From Paraphysomonas bandaiensis (Eukaryota > Chrysophyceae): a stretch of DNA of 64,000 nucleotides. Location: the NCBI GenBank assembly GCA_965644295.1, contig CBFFRP010000241.1:124001-188000 (forward strand), read 5' to 3'. Below the pieces are notes generated by a model. It searched no databases. It was not told the origin of the DNA and saw only the letters and a list, made by a program, of their open reading frames with translations. Below, piece by piece: positions 48,293 through 59,200 of this stretch; positions within the stretch are counted from its first letter, which is position 1, and every line of letters starts with the position of its first letter. The translations under genes were made by a program, and so were the position numbers.

Positions 48293-48682
48293 AATATGAT
48301 GTGTTGTAATAATATGAGTGCTTGAATGGACCCGTTGTAGTACCAGTAGTAGGACATGTCAGAGTGCATACACTAATAAACACGTCGTTCACACAATGCA
48401 TTGTAGCAATTTCTTGGCATCTGTACAACCGCACGCTTGCAATATGCATTCTTTCATTGCGACGAGTATTGATGTCAATATATAATATATATAACGATGT
48501 GCTCAAGAAAATGGGGCATAGAATAGTTTGTAAGGATTCTGGATAAAGTATAATACTTCGGCAGCAACCCTTAACTTATCATAATGTGGTAGTGAACGAT
48601 TTGAACAATCATAGTAGTGAATGTTTTATTATTAACAATTGGCGTGTAAGAGTCAGTGATTAACTCTGATTTCCTTTATTTA
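48293..48682. other. 3' flank of the Rictor gene
   Basis: No supported gene. Short AT-rich interval before the first hairpin-headed repeat. Confidence 0.45.
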
Positions 48683-49052
48683 AAGCTGCTTGTGCCTCAC
48701 CACAAGCACCAAGGTGCAAAGCTTTTGCTCTATCACTCAAAGCAAACGCAGTGAACAAGCAAAATGCAGTTAAACCTGACATCTGCTGTCCTTGAGATGA
48801 AAAGCTCAGATGCTTGACTTCAGCAGGCAGTCCAACACTCCGGATTCCCTTGAGGTTGGTCCATTCCCGGATGCCTGTTTATTCATCAAGGCCCGAAGAC
48901 GTCTACACGTCTACACAAGTACTAAGCTATGAGTGGACAGAACAATATCTTCTGACTATATATGCTGTTAGAATGCGGCTCACGTTAGTTTCCAGGTGAA
49001 ATATCTCCGGTACTTACCCCACAGAACACCACGAAAAGGTGCGAGTCCGACT
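48683..49052 (+). repeat. Hairpin-headed dispersed repeat, full copy A
   Basis: Begins AAAGCTGCTTGTGCCTCACC, where GCTTGTG pairs with CACAAGC, followed by a second palindrome GCACCAAGGTGC. It ends with CGGTACTTACCCC and AAGGTGCGAGTCCGACT. It aligns over its length with 49593–49950 (shared blocks GATGCTTGACTTCAGCAGGC, CCTGTTTATTC, GACGTCTACACAAGT, GCTATGAGTGG, ATGCGGCTCA-type). No ORF. Confidence 0.78.
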
Positions 49053-49592
49053 ATACCTCTATACCAAGAGTGAGTAGTCATTGATGAAGCTGTTGCCTTC
49101 TCCATTGTCTTTGTCCGTATTATTAGAAGTTCTGAATGTATGGCAGTTCAATGGATTAGACCTGCTGTCTACTGCTCAGAATTTAATAAGCGAGTATATG
49201 TGACTGCTCTCGGAGTAGCTTTACGGTATATCTTTCCGAACAATTTCATGTTAATTTCAGTTTAGAAATTGTATTACGTTAAGAGTGGATGTGACCAGCA
49301 AGCTTACCAAAATTATAAAAATTTTTACTTTCGAAGTATAATATGTGATATAGTTTATATATAGTAGTAAAAAAAATAGCAATTCTGTTACAATGTTACA
49401 ATGAGATAAGATTAATTTTATACTAGTTTAAGTTGTAAAGCATTTAAAATATATTGAAAGTCTTTTATTTAGCAATAGGCGTTAAAAGCCTGCACCGATT
49501 TAGTAGCTAGATGAATGCTAGTCAACCTAGCTAGAGACCTCTACCTGTACCTAATCAGTACAAACTCTATTATCCTACTACTTAACCCTACG
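49053..49592. other. Spacer between two repeat copies
   Basis: AT-rich. I see no gene or recognised element. Confidence 0.4.
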
Positions 49593-49950
49593 AAAGCTGC
49601 TTGTGCGTCGCCGCAAGCACCAAGGTGCGACCACTTCCGTTCTGAGTCCTTAAGGTGAACATCCCGGATGCTTGACTTCAGCAGGCAGCCCAATACCCCG
49701 GTTACTCTTCAGGTGGGCCCTGTCCCGGATGCCCTTGTGGTGGGCCCATTTCCGGATTCCTGTTTATTCGTCAGGGGTCAGGGCCCAAAGACGTCTACAC
49801 AAGTGACACTTTTTAGTACACAAGCATTCGGCTATGAGTGGGCAGAATAATATATCTGCTGACTATGCTTGCGGCTCATGTTAGAGAGAGAATCTCTTCG
49901 GTACTTATCCCCCATACCCCATAACACCACGACAAGGGGCGAGTCCGACT
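49593..49950 (+). repeat. Hairpin-headed dispersed repeat, full copy B
   Basis: Begins AAAGCTGCTTGTGCGTCGCC and ends GGGGCGAGTCCGACT. The head hairpin carries compensating-looking changes (CCGCAAGC against GCTTGTGCG). It has the same orientation as copy A, 910 bp downstream of it. The two copies are clearly diverged (roughly 75% by eye). Confidence 0.78.
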
Positions 49951-50364
49951 TTGTTGAGGGCTTTAAAATATAATGTTTACTTTCTATGGAGATATGGAGT
50001 ACAAGAACAACGTATATAGACTACTATTTAAACTTACATCACGGTAAACTACATACAGTGCAATTTTCCTTTTAGCTAGCTGAATTGTGTTGACCATAGT
50101 CTCTTACTAACTGGATGAGAGTGATGATACGTTGAATGTGATGCGAGTTGTCAAGTTGATCGCGGTTTTCGTTTCACAATTAACTTATACTATTTCACTG
50201 TCGCTATTAAGAATTACTCAATTTATTGAATTCTGTACAACGTAATATAATATATTCTAAAGTCTAAAGTAGCACCCTAATTTTCTCAACTTTATGATAT
50301 CTACACATTTTGCTAAATTATAAAAGCACAATTATGTATAGTACAAATGTATTGCGCACTTCCG
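49951..50364. other. 3' flank of the glycosyltransferase gene
   Basis: AT-rich, no supported gene. Confidence 0.4.
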
Positions 50365-52914
50365 CTACGGAGACTGAAATGCTGTAGTCTTTTTACGTCT
50401 GAAGCGGCCAGTTCTCTTCACTTTACCTTCTACATTTGAATTAGTACTTTGCATTTGTGAAGTGGTATGTAAAGTACGATCAGAACTGGAGGAAAGTTCG
50501 CTTGTAAGAGCCGAGTGAGTCTTGGTAAAAGTTTTCATACGGTCATAGAGACTTCCATATACTGATGGAAGCGCTTTGCCAATGAGAACAGAGTACCTAT
50601 CGAAGTAGTCGATAGCTGTTTTCATGTCACGAACAGCTCGGATTTGAATAGCTTTATCTGTCAGCTTGCTTCCACAACCACCACTATTGGTGAATGATAC
50701 GGCCAGAGCAAGTGTCTCTTCTTGTATGTTGCCGGGTGTCGCTAGAGGAGTGTCATGATATCCTGTGAGATAGAAGAATATTAGCAACAGATTCAGGTGC
50801 AATAGGTGCATCTCACGCACGCACACACAATAATGTATACCGTACATTCTACAATGTAGCTGGGGATCCACTTACCATTGAGTGTCGTCGTCATATGTTT
50901 TTGAGCCTCTTCAAATATCCCTAGACTCTCTTCTTCACGCCCATTTAACTCCATGCACATCCGGACTGCCAACCTGTCCAACAGCCGCGATCCCTCTTTA
51001 AGAGGGTCAATGCTAATGTAGTCTACACCATAGTATCCAACTCGATGAAGCTCACGCCATATGTCTGCTGCCTGTCAAATGAAATGAGATATCATCAACC
51101 TACCAAGTCATCAACAAATATTCACGTAATGGTATAACACTACACGTATATATCGTCAACAACAACACACTCACAGCTAACATCGACGGAAGAGCGTCAG
51201 CAAAACTGTATCCCGCCTTCTCCTTTGCATCAAACAGAAACTGGTAATATTTGAACTCATAGTATCTTCCTTTTCCGTAGAAACTACCAGAAAGATAGCG
51301 CTGTAACTGTGGTATAAGGCTGTTGCCAACATCTTCAAGCAAGGAAACAACCGTCGCATACTCTTTAGATGCGAGAGAGGATGACTGCGACTGCAATAAT
51401 TCGTAGTTCGAGTTCTTGAAGTCCATAATATCGTACGCTGTACTGATAGTCATACGAAACTTCTCTGCAATGAACAAACGCATGTCTTCGTTCCTCGAAT
51501 GTGTGCTAACGGCCGCGCTGCTGTATAACAGCGCGACCTTTTTAAATGTACTATAGCAGAATTCTAAGCTCTGAGATGCCAATTCATAGTACTCTATGGT
51601 ACTCTGTTCCTCATCTGTTCCTCTATCATCAGGCTGCTTGATGAGGTTTAGAGTTTTACTATGAATTCTGTCCACCTGCTGCCATATACTTCTTAGAGTA
51701 TGATGGGATATCTCTTCACGTATCTCAAATTGAGGCCGGGAGTCTCGTAGTCGCTTTAGTTCTGCGACCCGGTAGCCCTGTAGATCATCGTGGAACTGCT
51801 TTAGCACCGACAGGGAAAGAGATAATTGTCTTGGTACATCTGTCCAACCATATCCGCGAGCAAGTTCTGCATCAAATAGATTGGAGTCCAATTTTCCAGC
51901 AACCATATCGGATACAGCTTCAGGATTACTGTCCGGAAGAACTCTTTCTGTGTAACTATCATGTGCTATACGTGCATTGCAGAGAGTCATCAGTCCCATT
52001 TTGAAAACGTGTTTGCGGTATGTGTTTGTCTCTCCCGCTAAATGAAGTACCTTTTATGTTTATATATAATCAACCAGTAAAATATACGAATATATCCATA
52101 TTCTATTGCTACCTACCTGGTTGTACTCCTGTTGATGAAGCCACGGCGGAAAGTAGCTATTGACTGCGTCTGCACGCAACACTTGAACCTTCTCTTTATC
52201 TGCTTCCGGCAATGATGTGTGCAGGAGCAGTAGTGCAGTTTGATCACTCATACGATCTCTCTCGAAATCATTCCACCACCTCGTCAGGAAGTCTCTGGTC
52301 CATGGCGTGTTACGTACGAGAATATAACCACTATTCGCAAGTGCTGGTGCTCCAGAAATATCTTTCGACATAACAACATCTGCATGGGGGTAGGCTTCAC
52401 CAATAGCTTGCACAGACATACCCATATCCATGACTATGAGATCCGCATCAAGCCATACGACATACTCCGCACTAGATGCACACCCGTCGGCCTCTAAAGC
52501 ATCCAATAATATTTTTACTTTGTTCCAGCGCTGATCCCTTGGCTCAAAGTTATGACCCTTTGATGGTGAGAATATGCTGAAGGCGTAGCTGTTGTGTTCC
52601 GCATACATCGCATTGATGAGAGCCGCATACGCCGCATAGTCAGCTATGTGATCTGAGATATAAGTAACGAGAGACACCTCAGAAGAGACACTGACAGAGA
52701 GAGACTCCATCCGTTCATTGGTACACTCTAGTAAACTCTCAGTGTTATCAATATGGTGACAGCAGGAGTGTGTGTGGTTCATGTATATGTGAGCTGGTTG
52801 GTCTCGTGGATGAGAGACGATCTGACCAACACAGCAACACACACACACACACACACACAACATCCTTAGAGTCCAACACCTCATCATCACTACTGCTAAC
52901 ACACGCACTAACAA
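50365..52914 (-). CDS. GT34-like (galactosyl/mannosyl-type) glycosyltransferase
   Basis: Minus-strand exons: 52914–52117, 52050–51175, 51071–50876, 50762–50365. They sum to 2,268 nt (755 aa), with introns of 66, 103 and 113 nt. The catalytic domain in exon 1 has WLDADLIVMD (154–163, with a DxD metal/sugar-nucleotide motif), then ALANSGYILVRNTPWTRDFL and a WW pair before NDF, as in GMA12/MNN10-type (GT34) enzymes. The exon 1/2 join gives EYNQVLHLAGETNTYRKHVF, the conserved His-Xaa-Ala-Gly end. The N-terminus is hydrophobic and Cys-rich (LCVCVCVCCCV) and could be a type II Golgi anchor, though part of it is encoded by a TG microsatellite, so a later Met is possible. The C-terminal ~450 residues are helical, contain no recognised domain, and end in a basic tail (KVKRTGRFRRKK). 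Acceptor sugar unknown. Confidence 0.8.
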
Positions 52915-52988
52915 GTAGAAGTCATGGGCCTGCAGGTGTCCAGCTGTCCTCCTCTCTGTCTCTGTCTCTGTCTCTGTCTCTGTCTCTA
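52837..52988. repeat. AC and TCTCTG microsatellites
   Basis: (AC)n at about 52838–52859 falls inside the predicted 5' end of the glycosyltransferase, encoding its Val-Cys run. (TCTCTG)n at about 52955–52986 lies just upstream of the predicted start. Confidence 0.85.
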
Positions 52989-53190
52989 CTCAGAGATATG
53001 TGGGGAGATAGCAGGCATGCATATGCCTATATATACATACACATATATGTATAGATAGAATACAGCAGTATATATATAGGTATACGTATACTGTACTGTC
53101 CTCTCTCTATGTATATACTGTACTGTCCTCGGTATACAGTATTCTGCTGTCGGATATACGGCCGTTAGGCTGTGATGTATGTGTGTACAG

Positions 53191-53295
53191 CAGTATCTTA
53201 TTTTTCGGGAATACATTGAAGCAAAAATCCTCTATATTACATACACATAACTACGGCTGGAATACAGATAATTGTTGTCTCAATATTAGACGCAT
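53191..53295. repeat. Dispersed ~105-bp repeat, copy 2
   Basis: Partner of 9270–9372 in the same orientation relative to the downstream minus-strand gene, here about 280 bp upstream of the glycosyltransferase start. Confidence 0.75.
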
Positions 53296-54927
53296 CTTGT
53301 ACATATAGCAGCGTATAGTGCACTGTGCATGAGGGGCTTCAAGAACTAGATCTGGAACAAGAACAAGCAGAAGATGTGGATGCAGCCTGCTGCTGATGAT
53401 GATGATAAGATACGGAGATATGAAGCAGGCTCTGAGGATGTCATCCTTCCGCCTGAAAGCATTCGATGTGACGTAGTGGCCTGTGTGTGTCTTATGATTC
53501 CGTTATTCGAGGCAACTCCTCCCATATGCGAGCACTTGCAGTGGACACAGTTCAATTGACGACACTCCGTCTCCATCATAGCGATCGTTCTCCCGCCGTA
53601 TCTTCATGGTGAGCAGATCGCCGTATATGTTGCTCTATCGTTCTCTCGCCCTTTGCTCAGGCCACTATATGCCCATACTATCACCGTATAGGCAACGCTT
53701 GTTATATAGACAACACGTCGCCTCTTCTTCTTATTACAGTAAATAGAGAAGACCTCTGCTTGCTCGATATCATCATCTTCATCACTATCATCATCCCTGG
53801 CAACCACTTCAAGCGTGATAATGATATACAGCACTGCTGTTGTATATATCTTAAAACTTCAAGTCCCTCATATTCTTATTAAATTAATGATTAATCTGTC
53901 AATTCATCATTGTTAAAATATGTTACTCCACACACCATTGTCATATATGTATTATCATTTAATATTTTTTACTTTTTACCTGATCTGGGTATATGGAGGA
54001 TGTGGGTAATCTGGGGATGAGAACCCAACATTTCATGATATTTTCTTACCCATTATCCTAAACCAACAGTGGCTAAGGCTTTAGCAGTAGGTAAAGCCGT
54101 TTTTTACCAGATTATTGTCCGCTGCGTTTATTACCTGAACCAGCATTGAGCGTAGAGATACAGAGACAGGATGTGGATTCAAATATACAACTATATGTCA
54201 GTCATTCAGTGCTAGATTTAGGTTTATTTAGCGCGCTAATACCCTAAAGCAAACTATTTACAAACGTGGGGATGATTTTCAAATTTGGGACTTTTTAGTT
54301 AAAGTCATATTATACGAGTATTTTTAATAATAATATTCCCAATTAATGTTATTCGAGTGGTTTGCAAGAAGTATCCTTATAATAAAACATTACAATATGA
54401 TAGAATTTATTCTCTGCGTCAAGTAAGTTCACCTACAACTTCTGGGGCTGAACCTGCTGCACCAGTACATTTCCATAGGTACAACTTCTACTTCATAACT
54501 ACCACAGATTCTAGTGACCCATTTTCCTGACGGTTTTGGTCGAGGTTTCAGCAACGCTTGTTTCATTTCTTCAATAACTTCACCGTCTATGGTCTATTCA
54601 TCATACTGCTCTACATATATATATTACCCACATTGAACTTTGTATTTGAGTCGTATACTCAATGCTGCGGTCTACTTATAGTGATAAACGTATTATTTTA
54701 TACATTTGAATGTATAGCAACAAGAGGTAGATTAAACTCCTTTTTTTCTAGTTGTCAAATAGCACAAAAAGTCATCTGCTGGTTAATACGTGCTCTGTCT
54801 CAGCCAGGATGAGCACTTTCACCAACCCTATCACTCTGGCAAGTTTTCTTTGATAAACTCTTTTTGCCTTCATCCCTAATGAGCTTTGCTAACTGTCCAT
54901 TAAGAGCTGTAATTCGCGCATGGGCCC
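53296..54927. other. Intergenic with weak coding-like fragments
   Basis: No gene is firmly supported. A minus-strand frame at 53834–53604 (acidic DDDSDEDDDIEQAE, then KKKRRR and a hydrophobic stretch) could be a small protein or an exon. A minus-strand stretch around 54590–54430 reads EEMKQALLKPRPKPSGKWV before stopping and may be a transposon relic. Neither has a recognised domain. Confidence 0.35.
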
Positions 54928-55380
54928 CAGGCTTGCGTAACTATTAATTGTCAAGTAATGACAGACGTTCAACAATAAGGATTGCAATTATCAGTCTAGC
55001 ATCCAATTGACACACAGCTATTAGTTGCCTTCAATTCTATTTGATAGATTTTAGAATAACTATCTGAACTACTATAACCGCATCCCAAAGATGCCGATTT
55101 TTACGAATCACATCAACATTTCAAGGTGTCTAGGCGTCACACGCTTGCGAAAGTCAGTCATAACGATTTTAGCTCTTCTAAACAACTTCTCACAAACATT
55201 GGTAGTGCTATACAAATGCTTCATCATCATGCAACGATATCGTGTTTGCAGTTTGATGTGTGTTTTTTGCGCTTTTTTGTCTTTAAGTAAACGAATGGCC
55301 TCGTCTTTCTCATCATCATTTTTCTCTTCATTGAGTTCAATTTTGCGTGCAGGTACATTATTTATTAAAAAGAGTCGCAC
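54928..55380 (-). pseudogene. hAT transposase C-terminal relic with terminal repeat
   Basis: On the minus strand, 55380–55108 reads LYSTTNVCEKLFRRAKIVMT then FRKRVTPRHLEMLM. A stop and frame change then lead into KNRHLWDAVIVVQIV (about 55095–55050). This is the hAT dimerisation domain (S-N-V-x-(E/D)-x-L-F … P-x-x-L-E-M-L … N-x-x-L-W). The plus-strand CAGGCTTGCGTAACTATTAA at 54928 resembles the left TIR of the element at 7019, in the position expected for the 3' end. I could not find the other terminus or a target duplication, so the element is truncated or further decayed. Confidence 0.65.
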
Positions 55381-55978
55381 CTGTGCTTTTTCACTATATA
55401 TATAATTATGTTAGCAAATTAATTGGCAATGTGTACCAATCTTTGAGTTCTATGAGGGCTAAATACGTGAGAACATTAGAGCCGAAAGTTAACTCAAAAG
55501 GAGAATAACGATTCTTCAATGGCCTCATAATTCAGAATAAACTGAACACTAGGTGCTCAACTCGATTCCTCAAAGATATTTTATTCCGCACACAGTAATT
55601 TTATACTTGAACTAGTCGAGTTTAGGAACAGCTCTCGCCTTGAGAAGATGAGGGATTCTGAGGTGAGATTGTGGTAACTATTTGATCCTTCGTGACTACT
55701 GAAAAGTGTGAAAAATGTTTGTCCTCATGATATGGATTATATCCGGGAGTTTTAAGCTCCCAGCTGAAGTTAAACTTTATTAACAATAATTTATCGCCAC
55801 AACACACAAGCTTGATTTGGATCGCGTTTTTTCCTAATAAAAACTTTTCCGGTACTTAACCCTCACAACACCAGGGAGTCTTTCTTGAATATGTGCACTA
55901 TTAACTACAGTAGATATTGTGCAAAAGTGCAAACGTTCGAAATTTTTTGAAATTTCAATTTTACAAAAACACTGGATG
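55381..55978. other. Intergenic between hAT relic and copia element 2
   Basis: No supported gene. A short stretch at 55846–55880 (CCGGTACTTAACCCTCACAA) resembles the 3' part of the hairpin-headed repeat (same motif at about 49007 and 49899). Confidence 0.4.
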
Positions 55979-56271
55979 TGTTGAGATCTGAAGATTCTAT
56001 ATACTTGCAATTGAGTGCAGTATTATGTGAGATGCAAGGATCGAAAGATATATATGTAATTAGTACATTATATTATGTAGTATGAAACTGAAGTAGAAGT
56101 GGATGACTATACAGGATACGATCACTGAGTGGGTGGTTTGTACACTATAGTAGTAAATGAATGGTGTTGAACACATCGAACACAACTTAGGTTCTTTATC
56201 ATGTAATGTTTATAATTTCATCTTATCAGTTGAGAATAGTAAACCTTAGCAAATAATGTCAACTTCTGTTA
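55979..56271 (+). repeat. 5' LTR of copia element 2
   Basis: 293 bp, begins TGTTGAGATC and ends CTTCTGTTA. It contains the first in-frame ATG of Gag-Pol at 56256. Confidence 0.93.
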
Positions 56272-59200
56272 TGGTAGCGAGTGATAGTTGTAGGGATGGG
56301 GAAGATGACAAGAAGCTACGGTTTGACAAGAACCAAGCAGACTATTCAGCGAGAAAAATCAAGATGCATCTAATGAAGAAAAACCGAAACCATCTTGGCT
56401 TGGAGGACCCGCCAGCCGGAGGAAGGAATTTAGAGTCATGGAGAGAGCGTAATGATACCTGTGTTAGTACTATTTGGGAGGCTTGCGAGCATGACCCTGA
56501 TGTGTTGGAGGTAGCCAATCAATATTTGGAGGGGAAGGCAATTTTACCTGCTGATGATCCTGCTAAGGAGGTGTTATCCAGTGAGCTCCTTCAGACACTG
56601 GTTGATAGGTTCAGAGGCGAGATTGGGACTGTATTGGAGAAGACTACGGCAGAATACCATTCGTTCAAAATAAGGCCGGGGGAAAAGGTGTCTGTTGGGG
56701 TAGATCGACTGAACGGTATAATCCAGAAGCTCATAAAATTGGGACAACCGCAGACAGAGGCAAGTAAATTAGCAAAGATAAAAGCAGCGCTGCAGATAGA
56801 GGAATTACATGATTTATGGATGTCGGTAGCGATGATGCCTAAAGCAACAACTACATTTGATTCGGTGAAAGAGGCTTGTGAAGAGTATGACGAGGCTATG
56901 ACGCAGCTGAAGAAACTAAAGGGAGACAAATCTGAAGAGATCAATTTTACGGCGTCGAAGGAGCCAGTGGTTTGTTCATTTTGTCGGAAGAAGGGACATG
57001 TAGCAGCGAATTGTTATGCTAAGGAACGACAAAGAAAAATGGATAAGTTCAAAAGAAAAGGGAAGACAAAGGAAAAGGCTTCGAAGAGTGTGCAGCAGCC
57101 AGGATCAAAGGATTATACTGGTTGTCATATCTGTGGAGATTTCAGTCATAAAGCCCGACAGTGCAAGTCGAAAAAACGGAAGAACATAAAAAACCCGGAT
57201 AATGAGAATCCTCGAAAATCGAACAGGAAATTCGAGACAGAATGGAAGAAATACGTCAACGACGGAGAGTCGTCGGATGATGAAGCGAATATGTTTGGAG
57301 AAGAGGTTTTGCTATCGGTGGATACGTCGGAAGAACCTCGTGTATATCTGGACAGTTGTGCAAGTAAAAGACTGTTTATAGTAAAGGATAAAATTGCACT
57401 GGAGTCATTTACTCCTGAGTTTGGGGCAATCCAACTAACTAGAAAGGGTTCTCAATTGGAGACACAGGGAGCTGGTACATTCGGGGAATGGAGAGACATC
57501 AGAGTTAGTGAAGAAGCGGTGAAGAACATTGTGTCAGGAGGGATGCTGAGATCAATGGGATACGGATTACAACTGCTTCGAAAGCCTAAAATCGTGGAAT
57601 TGGACTCTGGAAACGAGGTGTTGACTGGAGAGTACGATGAGCATGGAGGAATGCCGTATGTGGACTTGATGGAGGTGTTAAATCTGCCAAATGTGTCTAT
57701 GTGCAATCAGATGGAGGAGGTAAATTTGTCGGATAATACAGGACAAGATGCGTTGGATCGCTTACATGAGCGTACTGGACATGTCTCGAAATCGAAGTTA
57801 ATAGAAGCTCACCGACACATGTTATTCAGAGGATCAGGACTACAACGACATCACCTTTCGAAGGCAAAGGAGAAGAGTTGCAAGAAACCCCTGTGTAAAT
57901 GGTGTGCCAAGGCGAAGATAACCAGGCATTCGTTCAAATCACGGGACAACGAAGAGCTAAGCGCAGTCAGGTTCCTGGAAAGAGTAACAGCGGACATCTC
58001 CGTCTATCTCAATTGTGAATCCAGACAAGGGTATAAGTACGTGCTCCTATTTACGGACTTAGCAACAAAGATGATATGGGAATATGGATTGAGGACTCGA
58101 AGCGGAGAGGAGGTGTTCAAATGTCTACGACACTTGTGCGAGGTCCACTTAGTGAAGTACGAGGGGTGGAACCGTATAGTGGAGTATCATGCCGATGGAG
58201 GATCCGAACTTATTAGTCAGCAGATAAGAGAGTATCTGTTGCAGCGATATGGGACTCGGGTGTCACATACAACACGAGACACGCCAGAGCTCAACGCGGT
58301 GTCTGAGAGGAAATTCCGAACAATTGGGGAGATGACACTGACGATGTTGACGGCATCTGGACTTCCAAAGTCGTTCTGGTTTGATGCTTATCAAACTGCA
58401 TGTTACATTGTGCGACGAATGCCAACTCGGACGTGGCAAGGATGGATGTCTCCATATGAGTGTGTCCCAGGGGGGAGCGTTCCCAGCCTATCGTGGCTAC
58501 GGAAATGGGGGTGCAAAGCATATGTGCTAACACCCAAGGCCGACAGGAGGAAGGACTGGGAGGACAAAGCAATGACAGGTTATTTCATAGGGTATCCAGC
58601 TGATCGAAAAGGATACAAGGTGCTAGTGGGGGACACCGTAGTACACTCTGTACATGTATTATTTGATGAATCGGTACCTGAGAGGTCTCAGGATTATTAT
58701 AGAGAGCTGGAGGAGGCTCAAGTGGCTATAGATCCCGAGGCTCGTCAACCGGGTGAGTTTGAGTATCTTATCGGAAAGCACCATGAGGATGGTGGTCTGC
58801 TATACAAGACTAACAGAGTGGTGATAAGGAAGGGACTTATTGTGGGATACCGGTCGTTGGTTACTGGTAACCAGGTTCAAGTGGAGGATAAAACTCCTAT
58901 TCATATTGCTGACATCAAGAAGATGACAGAGGATCTTGCGCAGAGGGTGGTTAGGGCCAGAGTTACTGACAACCGTGACGGCGGTATCAGCGGAGTGGTG
59001 CCACAGCAGTCGGAAAGTGGGCAGGTGCAGCCCCAGGCTGACTCAGCATTACCTTCGGGGGAAGGGACCCCTGCCGAGAATCATCCGCACGGCAAACGCG
59101 CAAGAACTCCAAGGACGGTAACGAATGTGTCGGTGTTAGGACAAATCCATCATTTGAGTGATGAGAGTGATGTGAGTGACCTTTTACAGGAGGCAGACTC

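Noticed and set aside
48683-49052. tRNA gene or classic tRNA-headed SINE.
   Set aside because: Only a B-box-like GGTGCGAGTCC is present, and it is at the 3' end with no A box or cloverleaf upstream of the repeat body.
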